A stretch of DNA of 64,000 nucleotides from Chondrus crispus. Lineage: Eukaryota; Rhodophyta; Florideophyceae; Gigartinales; Gigartinaceae. The notes beneath the pieces were generated by a model, which worked only from the letters and a program-made list of their open reading frames with translations, was not told the DNA's origin and ran no database searches. The translations under genes and the position numbers were made by a program. Numbering within the stretch: the stretch's first letter is position 1; the number at the start of each line of letters is the position of its first letter. Shown piece after piece: positions 9,065 to 17,872 of the stretch. Location: positions 92,954 to 156,953 of the forward strand of contig NW_005179027.1 of the NCBI RefSeq assembly GCF_000350225.1. Reading direction: 5' to 3'.

Positions 9065-11152
9065 TTACGCCCTAAGTTCCCACTCCGGTGAGATGACTTT
9101 GATTGTGCTGTCGATGCCAGAGTTGAGAATCATGGATCGTGTCGGATGAGGCAGAACACAGTTGACAATCTGATCATCGCCTGGTATTCTTGTGAGAAGC
9201 TCTCCGGTTGTAGCCGACCACATGTAGACTAGCCCGTCGTCTGATCCCGAAACAACCACCTGATTCTTAGCGCCATAAAACCTCGCTTCCTTTATTTCCG
9301 TTTGTCTGCTAATAGCCCCGTGGAAGCTCCGCCACTTGTCTTGGGCAGCTGGCGGTGGGCCCCATATCCCCATTTGCTGGTCTTCCGAGAATTCTTTAAG
9401 CAGGTGAAGGTTATCCAAGAATTTTGGGATTTCATTCCTATCTTGATCCTCCACTTCGTCTTCATCGTTTGAACCTGTGCTACACTGCTCAATCACTTCC
9501 CATGTGTCTCCGCTATGAATGTTGTGGTCGTCCTGGTGAAGAACATCAAACACGTAGGTTTCAAAATCCTTCCGAATTGTTCGACTTCCTTCGAAGAAGC
9601 TGTCAAAGATTCTCTGTAAAGTCACTCCTCGTGCTGCGCTTGCCCGTGTCTGATAGAGCTGTGAGCACTCGTACAAGTCCCCCAGCGCCCGTTTATAGAC
9701 AACTCTTTTCAGTTTTGGAAACAGTCCTGCTTCTTTTCGATAATCCTCAATCTGGGAAATGAGCACATTTAATTGCTCGAGCCTCGTCTTGAAAATGCTC
9801 TTGCTGAGATGCCGATCAAAGATAGCGACTCTTCGGCCCGGAAGCATTCTCAACATAATGTAGGCCTTTTTGTACTGAAACACTTGCATCCAGATGTCTG
9901 CTCTCTCCTTGCAATGGCTTGAGTCAGGAGGCATACAGGGCGGCCCATCAGGTTTGTTGAATCCCCAAAGTTGCGATATTCTTGTATGATCCTGCTCAAG
10001 AAGCGTGAGGATGCTAGAATATGTAGCAAAACTAGAGCGCAAGTCTCCGTAACGCCTTCTCCGCAAAAAAGCCTCTGCGCGTAAAACGAGAGCGAGGAGA
10101 TTGTCCGGTTCTACTTGCAACACATTGTTAGCTGTGCTGAGAGCCTTGTCCGAATCAATAGTGGTGGATGACTGCTGTAACCATTTGAAGATAACGGCGC
10201 GCTTCTGCGGGCGGGTGAGGAATGGAGAGCGGCATGGAACAGAGGTATCGTCTTGGGCCAAGTCGAATACGTGAACAGCATCGCCAAAGAATGAAGCGAC
10301 GACCTGCCTGCCATCGGATGAGTAAGTTGCAAACGTGGCATAAGTGCGCTTATGCCCCGGAGGCCGCTGCCCCGGGTTGGAGTGCTCCGGGGCGGATTCA
10401 TGCATGTGAGGCGGACAGATGCGACGCAAGCAATCACCAACAGAAGAGCGGTGAAGATGGCCATTTTTCTCGGCGGTATCCGAAACAAAGGAGCCACACT
10501 TGCGCAAATCGTACACGCGGAGACAGGGTTCATGTGCAGCGACGAGCAGATGGTGATCCGAGACGGGGGAGAGGACTGCCGAGTGCAGGCCACGCAATCC
10601 GCCGGTGGGCCCCGCAATGCGGACGAGGACATTCGAAGCCGGGTATTTGGACTGCCCCGAGGATATACGAGCGTCGAAAAGACGGGCGGTGCCGTCCTTG
10701 GAGGCAGAGATGAAGACGTTTGCGGAGGCGGCGACGACGGTTTTGACCATCTTCTGGTGACATGTCCAGAGTGTGGAAGCGCCGGTGTGGATATTGGTGT
10801 GGCGGACTTGGGAGTCCAGACCAGCGGAGACGAGGTAGGAGTCGTTTGTGTCGGGCATGAAATCGACGCCGAAGATGTTGAGCAGATGGCCTGGGGCGAC
10901 GAGGGCGCGATGCTTGAGGGTGTCAACGTCCCAGAGACGAAGAGTGCAATCGTCAGAGGCTGAGACGAAGGAATTGAAGTCGCGAGAGTAGGCGAGGCGG
11001 TTGACACAGCCCAAGTGGCCGTCGAGAACGGCAGTGCATGTCATACGGGGGATGTGGGAGAGGTGGGCGTGAAACTCACGCAAGGGGTCGCGTATGTCGT
11101 CATACTGGAGGCGGCGCACAAGCGAGGGGAGGGAGTTGGCGCCGAGCGCCAT
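9065..11152 (-). CDS. WD40-TPR protein, WDTC1/DCAF9-like putative CUL4-DDB1 substrate receptor
   Basis: 695 residues from the ATG at 11152 (MALGANSLPSLV). The frame continues upstream for 122 codons of Pro/Ser/Thr-rich sequence that looks like 5' UTR. Layout matches WDTC1 (DCAF9) and related DCAF6/DCAF8: N-terminal WD repeats (LDGHLGCVNRLAYS, then SASDDCTLRLWDVD; then SASKDGTARLFDAR), a later WD unit (ATYSSDGRQVVASFFGDAVH), an inserted TPR-like helical block (KALSTANNVLQVEPDNLLAL), a charged acidic stretch, and two final WD units (SGSDDGLVYMWS and a repeat ending near the C-terminus). The segment FISASKDGTARLFDAR fits the DWD box used to bind DDB1 except that Phe replaces Trp; VYDLR is a second candidate. 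It would present substrates to CUL4-DDB1; which ones is unknown. It lies convergent to DDB1, 986 bp away. Confidence 0.85.
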   Translation of the reverse strand: MALGANSLPSLVRRLQYDDIRDPLREFHAHLSHIPRMTCTAVLDGHLGCVNRLAYSRDFNSFVSASDDCTLRLWDVDTLKHRALVAPGHLLNIFGVDFMPDTNDSYLVSAGLDSQVRHTNIHTGASTLWTCHQKMVKTVVAASANVFISASKDGTARLFDARISSGQSKYPASNVLVRIAGPTGGLRGLHSAVLSPVSDHHLLVAAHEPCLRVYDLRKCGSFVSDTAEKNGHLHRSSVGDCLRRICPPHMHESAPEHSNPGQRPPGHKRTYATFATYSSDGRQVVASFFGDAVHVFDLAQDDTSVPCRSPFLTRPQKRAVIFKWLQQSSTTIDSDKALSTANNVLQVEPDNLLALVLRAEAFLRRRRYGDLRSSFATYSSILTLLEQDHTRISQLWGFNKPDGPPCMPPDSSHCKERADIWMQVFQYKKAYIMLRMLPGRRVAIFDRHLSKSIFKTRLEQLNVLISQIEDYRKEAGLFPKLKRVVYKRALGDLYECSQLYQTRASAARGVTLQRIFDSFFEGSRTIRKDFETYVFDVLHQDDHNIHSGDTWEVIEQCSTGSNDEDEVEDQDRNEIPKFLDNLHLLKEFSEDQQMGIWGPPPAAQDKWRSFHGAISRQTEIKEARFYGAKNQVVVSGSDDGLVYMWSATTGELLTRIPGDDQIVNCVLPHPTRSMILNSGIDSTIKVISPEWELRA

Positions 11153-11667
11153 CGCGGGTGTCGGGGGGTGCGGTGTGAGCTGTGTAGGTGATGAGACGCT
11201 GCGGGTGTCGACGGAGGGGGTGGGAAGGGCCAGGAGGAGAGGAAGCGGGGAGTTAGTACAGACGGGAGATGTTGGAAGGTACCTGGTAGTTGTGGCTGGG
11301 AAGGATAGCAGTGTGGAAAGAAGAGTGTACAGTATGGGGGCGTTTTTTTGTTGATGTTTTGATGTGGTGTCGTTGTGGGGAGATTGTGAGGGGGTGGGCC
11401 CGGTGGGAAAGAAGGGTTCGGGGAGGCGGGGAGTGGTGACGCGAAGGCGTGACGGTATGAAGGGGTGGAGGGCCAATGGCGTTGCAGGAATGTTGATCCG
11501 GGGAATTTGATTGGGCACTTTGCACAGAGAATAGTGGAGCCGCTGTAGTCACCAGACGCATGCGGCTCGTTGCACGCGAAAAACGGGCCCCTCGTTGGGT
11601 AAGTCGTATGTCCTATATCCCACATCCAATCACGTCCCTGCATCCGGTCACCGCCGTCACGCTCCAT
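11153..11667. promoter_or_regulatory. Upstream region of the WDTC1-like gene
   Basis: This is the 5' flank and probable leader of the minus-strand WD40-TPR gene. It holds several CCAAT-type elements: CCAAT near 11472-11476, ATTGG near 11509-11513 and CCAAT near 11625-11629. No separate gene is seen. Promoter role is inferred from position. Confidence 0.35.
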
Positions 11668-11722
11668 CCCTCTCGTGGCATGATCCCCTCTAAAGTTTAG
11701 AGAGGATCATGCCACGAGAGGG
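11668..11722. repeat. Inverted repeat next to the assembly gap
   Basis: Two perfect 19-nt arms (11668-11686 and 11704-11722, containing CTCTCGTGGCATGATCC and its complement) flank a 17-nt centre. The bases just left of the gap (about 11723-11738, GTCCTTGTTGTGGAGG) are also repeated in reverse complement just right of the gap (11846-11861). The gap therefore sits inside a second, nested inverted repeat. This pattern is typical of a fold-back join or unresolved palindrome. Confidence 0.85.
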
Positions 11723-11745
11723 TCCTTGTTGTGGAGGGTGCGGTT

Positions 11746-11845
11746 NNNNNNNNNNNNNNNNNNNNNNNNNNNNNNNNNNNNNNNNNNNNNNNNNNNNNNN
11801 NNNNNNNNNNNNNNNNNNNNNNNNNNNNNNNNNNNNNNNNNNNNN
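11746..11845. other. Assembly gap (100 N)
   Basis: Exactly 100 N, the usual placeholder for a gap of unknown size. Its edges are inverted repeats of one another, so the true content and the orientation of the join are uncertain. Confidence 0.99.
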
Positions 11846-11914
11846 CCTCCACAACAAGGACTTGACAACAAGCACCATCCTGCTCTCTATAATCCCCCGC
11901 ACCTCGCCTCCACG

Positions 11915-13026
11915 ATGCTGACCAACCTCCCGCCACCCTCCCCATCCCCGGCCATGCGTCTCATCCCTGCTTACGCCGTGCCTCCCGGCCACGTCTTTGT
12001 CTTTGGCCTTGGCTACGTCGGCCTGCGTCTCGCCCGCCGCCTACGAGCCGCCGGCTGGCTCGTTTCTGGCACCACCTTCTCCGTTGCATCGGCTGAACGC
12101 GCCTCAAAGCACGACATTCGCGCCATACACCTCCATCAAAATGCGCCAGCGGCACACGCATTCCTCCGCGAGCAGTTCAAATCCACCTCCCATGTCGTCA
12201 TCACCACGGGACCAGATCAAAAGGGTGACCGCATCCTCAGGGACTACGCTGACGTTGTAACCGCCGCCTCCGCCCTCGCCTGGATCGTACGTCTGCTAAC
12301 GCTTATGCAATACCCATGCCACCCTCACATGCGCTTACATGCGCTCACATGCGCTCACATGCGCTCACATGTGCTAACATGCGCAATCACTAACCACGTT
12401 CCCTTCTTCCTTCCTTTCCACAGGGATACATCTCGAGCACCACTGTCTATGGCGACCACCAAGGCGCCTGGATCGACGAAACAAGTCCCCCTAAAGCCCT
12501 CACCGACATTGGCGAGCGTCGTCTCGCCGCCGAATCCGAATGGAGCCGTCTCGCCACCTCCATCTCAGTTCCCCTCACCATCTTACGTCTCGCGGGTATC
12601 TATGGCCCTGGTCGTAACACCCTACGCACACTTCGCGACAATCCGGGAATCAGATCCATCCGAGCGATCGACCAAGTCCTCTCCTTTGTCCATATCGATG
12701 ACATTGTGTCCGCTATCACCGCCGCCGTCACAGGCTCCGTACATGAAGGGCATCTCACCGTGATAAACCTCTCTGATGATCAACCTGCGCCGAGGAGGGA
12801 GACGTTCAAGTTTGCGACAGAGCTTCTAGGGCAAATGGGCATCGACGCGCACGGTAAGGATCGTGTTGGACCAGAGCGTCCAATGCCCGGCGAGAGGTCG
12901 GGCCGCAACGCCATGCACTCGAGTAAGAGGGTTTCGAATAGTAAAATGAAAAGCCTCTTACTCCCGCACCTCACTTACCCGACTTATCGCGAGGGGCTGA
13001 GCTCGATTACAGGCGACGATATCTGA
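11915..13026 (+). CDS. NAD(P)-binding extended SDR / epimerase-like protein, one intron
   Basis: Spliced join 11915-12286 and 12424-13026 gives 324 residues. Exon 1 carries the Rossmann dinucleotide motif GLGYVG near the N-terminus (VFGLGYVGLRLARRL). Exon 2 begins GYISSTTVYGD, the conserved strand and active-site region of extended short-chain dehydrogenases of the YeeZ/NAD-dependent epimerase group, followed by LRLAGIYGPGRN and FVHIDDIVSAI. The 137-nt intron has donor GTACGT, a CTAAC candidate branch site soon after it, and a pyrimidine-rich CCACAG acceptor. It is phase 0, and removing it restores a continuous W-I-G-Y-I-S-S reading. A second ATG at 11954 is an alternative start. The substrate cannot be told from sequence. 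It ends 183 bp from the convergent CBP20 gene. Confidence 0.85.
12325..12384 (+). repeat. Decamer tandem repeat inside an intron
   Basis: Six 10-bp units of the form TCACATGCGC with one or two substitutions in some copies. They fill about 60 of the 137 bases of the SDR intron, each holding CATGCGC (one CATGTGC). Confidence 0.9.
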
Positions 13027-13208
13027 TCCTGGTCAGCATATGTCCTCTAAGAAAGAAGGGACGAGCGATCTACCTCACGAGGGATATTTCTGTCAAGCAT
13101 TCTTGTCTAGTATTGTCAAAACCGTATTCCATTTCAGTTTAGAACAACAAACCTGCCCCCCCAAGCTCTACTGTATGTCCACCACTTCTGTTTGTCTTTT
13201 CAACCATT

Positions 13209-14249
13209 CTAGTCCTGCCCACCATTCGCGTACTTATTAAACCTTGCAGATCGCCCCTCACCCCCTCCTCTCTCCCCATCAGCATTAGCCGCCCCGTCCA
13301 CAGCCATCGCGCCAGGGGTGGCCCCTTGTCCAGGTCCGGGGGGCCCATGCCCCGACTGTGGCCCCGTCGGCGCACCACCGTGTGGCGGCATGCCGTTCTC
13401 CCGATGGTCACCGTCACCGCGGTGCCTCTTGCCTATAGGCGGATATCCCATATCCGGTCCAAGACCATCCCTACCATCCCTGCTTCGTTTCCCAGGACCA
13501 TAATACCCATCGCCGGGAGGGCCCCATCCCCTCCCTCGCCCCCTTCCACGCCCTCTCCCTCGGCCGCGACCCCTTGGGAATGGTGGCCCAAATCCACGTC
13601 CCCTCGCGAATCCCATGTGCAAAGGCGCAGGTCCTTGCGGGCCCCACATATCCATACCGGACATGCCGGTCTGATTCGCCTTGCCAAATCCTCCGCGTCC
13701 CGGGTCGTAGTCCAGACGATGTTCGTCGCGCACCTGTCCACCAGAGCGTCCACGCCCGTACTGGCGTCCCGGCGAATAACCAATGTCATAGTCGACGCGA
13801 ATCGTACGTTCGTCCAGCTTCGTCCCGGAGATGAAATGGACGCTTTTTTCAGCGTCTGTGCGGGTGAAGTACTCGACAAAGCAAAAGCCACAGGGCGTCT
13901 TCTTGATGCGATCCAAGCCCATGATGATGCGCTTTACCTCGCCGACACGAGAAAACAAGTCGAAGATTTGTTCCTCACGTGTGTAGAAAGAGAGATTGCC
14001 GACGTAGAGAGTCGTGCTCAGTTTAAGCTTTGACTCTCGCTCCCGCTGAGCGTACCCAAGCAATTAGGAATTAGAATCGGGTTAGTTGACAATGTCTCTG
14101 CTGGGTCAGATTTCTTGGTCCTACAAAGTAGCGCAACTCATTTTCGTTAGTGCAAGGGGTATTCCTGAATAACCTACCAATCCTCCTTCATATCGCCTGT
14201 CCTTGTACAAGCTGATCGGCTTCCGGGCGGAGGCGTACAAGTCCGCCAT
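13209..14249 (-). CDS. NCBP2: Nuclear cap-binding protein subunit 2 (CBP20), two exons
   Basis: CBP20 binds the 7-methylguanosine mRNA cap with CBP80 and acts in splicing, 3' processing and export. Exon 1 is 14178-14249 (24 codons, [20 protein letters not shown] then EGGL). Exon 2 is 13209-14045. The intron 14046-14177 (132 nt, phase 0) has donor GTAGGT and acceptor CGCTCAG. After splicing, the spacing from DRRYEGG to STTLYVGN equals that of human DQHFRGD to SCTLYVGN. The RRM shows RNP2 LYVGNL and RNP1 CGFCFVEY. The cap-pocket block [16 protein letters not shown] is intact, followed by [11 protein letters not shown]. Total 302 residues, about twice the family core, because of a long Gly/Arg/Pro tail with a GRGRGRGRG run. 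That tail is unusual and may bind RNA. Confidence 0.93.
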
Positions 14250-15267
14250 TTTTGCAGGCAATGACCAAGGATACGTCAACCTCGCGCGTTGCAAAAACGG
14301 GTAAAAAGTTGTGCGCAGTGAAAACCACGTCCAGCACGCAACGGAAGAAACTTGAGCGTGGATGATTTCGGGTAGACAACAGAAGTGAACCAGACTCGGT
14401 AGAGTTGATCGTCGACTGTTGAAGCGGGCTTACGTGAACGCAACTGATGCAGTAAAATAGCCCTTTTCGAGAATTTGGCGCGCCGCAGCGAGAAGGCAAG
14501 TCGCCACGATAGGCACTTATAAAAACGAGGCGATGACTACGTCTCGCAATTGTACGGGGGACAACGACGCCCGAGAGATGCCGTTGCACTACACACCCAC
14601 CCTAACGGCAGCCCATGTCCCATTTCAGCATTTACTTTTTCAAGAGGAAATCGAAAAAATAGAGCGAAAAATAAAATAGAAACAAGGGGCCACACGTCCT
14701 CAAGGGTCATGCCTGCGCATCGGTATGGTCGTTGACGAACACCGCCACAGCTCGCCCACCACCGCGCCGCACAAAACGGTATTCTTTCTACACGAATTAG
14801 CTCGGTTCCGCCGGGAAACAGCTTTGCTCATTTTGTGTACCCTATCATCGCCTCGAGTGCGTAGCGAAAGCGCGAAACGAGGTTCCAAAGGACCAACCAT
14901 TTGTTGTCTCCTGACCCCTCGATCGAAGCCATATATCTGGCTACTCATCTATACAAAGTTAGTGTAGTTTCGTATCAACAACCACGATAACAACAAAAAT
15001 ATATATAAAAAGCCCCATTAAACGCAGACGACGCCAGCTTCAGGTCAGTCGAATGTGGGCTATTGTACAGCGGTTGCAAAGTAGACCAGCAACCTCGTTG
15101 ACTGTTCGACATGTGTCTGAAACAGAGCAAAACTGCACGTCAGTTGTATATCCCGTTCTCGACGTCTGCACACTAAAAATCCTCTAGAGCACCATTCTGA
15201 AATATCTGCTCACAATAAATGGCATGTGGGGCAGCCATTTTCCTTCATACCAACACCGCGCGCCAAT
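14250..15267. other. Intergenic region between CBP20 and the SPPL3-type gene
   Basis: About 1 kb. It holds the upstream region of CBP20 and the 3' flank of the protease gene. An A/T-rich segment with a TATATATAAAA-type stretch lies at about 14999-15010. I see no gene or repeat I can support; open frames are short on both strands. Confidence 0.4.
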
Positions 15268-16476
15268 CTACGCCAAAAGCGACGCACTCTCCTCATCCTT
15301 TCCACCAGACTCCCCCGACCCGACACTCGATCTGCTCGAAAAATCCGCCGCGGACTCGCCATCCTCCCTCTTTGTAACGCCGACCCAAAGCTGCCTGAGC
15401 TGACCGCGGCGTCTCGCGAGCAGCGCAGTGGGCAAGATAAGGGCCGGGACGATATAGAGCAGAGCGGGTTGGGCGGCTTGGAACGTGAAGCTGAAAAAGA
15501 AGCTCGCCAGCAAGCCGAACGCGTAGGCGACTAAGCCGCGAGCAAAGTAGCCCTTGTAGAGAGGGACGGATCGATTCCGCAAGTCAACTTCGAGCAAGTA
15601 GACGAGGAAGACTTCGGGCAGGATGATATCGCCCAAGCCGAGGAGGGAGTGATGGCCATTCCTGGAGGGGAAGATGAGCTTGGCGGGGAGAGCGAGGTTC
15701 TTGACCGGGTCGATGGGCAGGTGGAGAAAGTCTGCGACAGCAGAGGCCGGGTTGACCGGGGTGGAGGTGGCGACCTCGACCATGACGTTCTTGCCGAAGA
15801 AGCGGTGCGAGATAAAGACGAAGAAGATGTCGTAGGCGAAGAGGCCCGTGAAGAGGGTGGAGGTGACTTTGAGCGACTCGACTTTACACAGCGAGCCAAA
15901 AGTGATGCACAGGGCAATGCCGATGGCGTTGTTGAGCGACCAGTGCCCGGTGAGCAGCCAGAGCCCGATGACGAAGGTGGCGATGGGGGTGACCGTGAGC
16001 ATCTCGACGGTGCCCTCCGTGCCAGGCACGAAGCCCAGGGCGCGCAGGCGGCGCGCGAGCGACTCACCCAGCGGCCACATGGTGAAGGCGACGGAGAAGA
16101 AGCCAGAGATGCAGGAGAGCGCGGTGAGAATGGCGCCGATGGAGTTGAGGAAGAAGAAGAGGAAGACGATGGAGCATGTGGCGATGACGGGCAGCGCGAG
16201 GGCCATGGAAGCGCCAAGGACGCGCGAGTTCTCGTCGACCAGCTGTTCGGAGAGGGACGCCTGTTCCCTGTGGAGCGAGGCGTCTCGCGACTTGAAGAGC
16301 GGGGCGTTGGCGCGGTAGGCCGCGTAGGCGGCAGTGCCGACGGCCGCGAAGAGTGTTGTGTACGTGGTCAGGTCGGACAGGAGGACGTAGAAGGCCGTCC
16401 AGACGGGGACGCGGGCGGCTTGGCGCACGGCTGCTTCCAGGAAGGCCGGGAGCGCGGGCGCGGCGCAGGTAGACAT
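15268..16476 (-). CDS. Signal peptide peptidase-like intramembrane aspartyl protease, SPPL3 type
   Basis: 402 residues, intronless, multi-spanning membrane protein of the GxGD aspartyl protease family. It cleaves type II membrane proteins within the bilayer, in Golgi or ER for SPPL3. Both catalytic motifs are present: YD in GLFAYDIFFVF (Asp about 216) and GLGD in SLLGLGDIILPE (Asp about 283). The family PAL motif lies in AAQPALLYIVPA near residue 340. SPPL3 rather than SPP or SPPL2 is favoured by NVMVEVAT after the first motif, by LPAKLIFPS, by RRGQLRQLW near the end, and by absence of a long N-terminal lumenal domain. The tail is Ser/Glu-rich and cytosolic. The gene is divergent from S13 and shares its upstream region. 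Confidence 0.92.
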   Translation of the reverse strand: MSTCAAPALPAFLEAAVRQAARVPVWTAFYVLLSDLTTYTTLFAAVGTAAYAAYRANAPLFKSRDASLHREQASLSEQLVDENSRVLGASMALALPVIATCSIVFLFFFLNSIGAILTALSCISGFFSVAFTMWPLGESLARRLRALGFVPGTEGTVEMLTVTPIATFVIGLWLLTGHWSLNNAIGIALCITFGSLCKVESLKVTSTLFTGLFAYDIFFVFISHRFFGKNVMVEVATSTPVNPASAVADFLHLPIDPVKNLALPAKLIFPSRNGHHSLLGLGDIILPEVFLVYLLEVDLRNRSVPLYKGYFARGLVAYAFGLLASFFFSFTFQAAQPALLYIVPALILPTALLARRRGQLRQLWVGVTKREDGESAADFSSRSSVGSGESGGKDEESASLLA

Positions 16477-16878
16477 GGTGGAGCGGGTCGAGGGCGAGGA
16501 GGAAGTGGAGATGAGATTGATGGGGCCGGAGGAGAGTGTTGCTCAAGATGGGGGCGATGCAAGCACATCTACTTGGGCAAGAGTGGGGCAGACATGGTTT
16601 TCAATTGAACCATTGGTGGATGATGATTGGCCGGCATCAAGTGATTGGTACCCAATCACTGACGGGGTATACATCCCACTGCATTACACCACTCGAACAC
16701 CATTCCAGCTGTAATGTTCCGCTTTTGCCCTAAGTCCCAAAGTCGCCGGCCGGCGCGCCTGCCCTTCTTCCTCGTGATCATCCCTCGCTGTTGCCGCTCG
16801 CGATACCAAGCCTATCGAAGCACACCGAAACCGTCGTAACCCTACGCCGCTGCTTGTTTGCAAACACAATTCTCCACG
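16477..16878. promoter_or_regulatory. Bidirectional promoter region of S13 and the SPPL3-type gene
   Basis: 402 bp between the two start codons. At 16641-16659 lies a perfect palindrome, GTGATTGG-TAC-CCAATCAC, which presents a CCAAT box on each strand. Another ATTGG is at 16626-16630. CCAAT boxes are NF-Y sites in many eukaryotes. Shared regulation is inferred. Confidence 0.5.
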
Positions 16879-17533
16879 ATGGGTCGCATGCACAGCAAAG
16901 GGTAAGTGGTCCTATTTTCCAACCACCGCGGGGACTAACCAAGCGCGAACGCGACGAAACCCGTCCTACGATGGATGCCCGCCGCCACGGCATCGGATCA
17001 TCCGGCCTACATCTCCATGATTGCTGCAGTACTGACTAATCCTCGTGCTGGCGGTTTCATGCATTCCCTCCTTCGCGCGTACCGCATCCACTTGTTTTCA
17101 CCGCGCGCGCAGAAAGGGTATCTCCAAGTCGTCGCTGCCGTACAAGCGCAACCCGCCCACATGGCTCAAGACCTCTGCGGACGAGGTGACAGACCAGATC
17201 TGCAAGCTGGCTAAGAAGGGTCTCGTGCCGTCGCAGATCGGCGTGTATTTGCGCGATTCGCAGGGCATCACCCAGGTGCGCGCCGTCACGGGGAACAAGA
17301 TCTTGCGCATCCTCAAGGCCAAGGGACTTGCCCCTGAGCTGCCGGAGGACCTGTACATGCTTATCAAGAAGGCCGTGTCTGTGCGCAAGCATCTGGACAG
17401 GAATCGTAAGGATAAGGACGCCAAGTTCCGACTCATTCTCATCGAAAGCCGTATTCATCGCCTCGCCAGGTACTACAAGAAGACGAAGCGCATTCCGGCT
17501 AACTGGAAGTATGGGCAGACCGTGGTCAACTAA
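16879..17533 (+). CDS. RPS13: 40S ribosomal protein S13 (uS15), two exons
   Basis: Spliced join 16879-16901 and 17113-17533 gives 147 residues. The short first exon encodes MGRMHSKG and the junction restores [20 protein letters not shown], matching the MGRMH-GKG start of all eukaryotic S13 proteins. The rest is colinear with the family: a uS15 fold with [18 protein letters not shown], then [17 protein letters not shown], then [12 protein letters not shown] and NWKYGQ near the end. The 211-nt intron is phase 2 with donor GTAAGT and acceptor CGCGCAG. An intron just after the first codons is common in ribosomal protein genes. The protein binds 18S rRNA in the small subunit. The C-terminus is a few residues shorter than in animals. 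Confidence 0.97.
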
Positions 17534-17872
17534 GCCAATGTAAACCGTCTTTCTGCCTTTGTTACGTTAGCGAGCGCAACGCTAGAAAACATTAAAGACT
17601 TGTTCTTACTTTTCGAACTTTCTCGACGTCCACGTGGACCCATCAGGTCCGTGGACACGTAGCAGCAGCCAAAACAGCGCACTGTGCATTAGAGGACGCC
17701 AGAGCGCCATCTGGACGAGTCCACTATCCCCATGCATTTTAAGACCGGCTACCCCCAAATACCGCCTCCCTGTTCCCCCCACCTATCCGACCTCAACCCA
17801 CCGCTCGCCTCGCCCGCCTACTCCCGTCCTACTCTCCTCTACCTAGCTCTCGTAAAACCATCTCCTTTCAAC
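17534..17872. other. Short intergenic region between S13 and MBF1
   Basis: 339 bp in a head-to-tail pair. An ATTAAAG signal-like sequence near 17591 could serve S13 polyadenylation. A pyrimidine-rich leader (about 17760-17860) precedes the MBF1 ATG. No gene is seen. Confidence 0.45.

Noticed and set aside
11153-11518. 122-codon N-terminal extension of the WD40-TPR protein
   Set aside because: Pro/Thr/Ser-rich with no domain, and it lies across the likely promoter with CCAAT elements; MALGANS is the better start.
15649-16608. Long antisense frames over the SPPL3-type gene
   Set aside because: They are GC-driven shadows of the real gene; the minus strand has all family motifs.
16902-17112. 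A U14-type box C/D snoRNA in the S13 intron, as in vertebrates
   Set aside because: An ATGATTG and a nearby CTGA exist, but they are only about 15 bases apart and no terminal stem or U14 guide sequence is visible.
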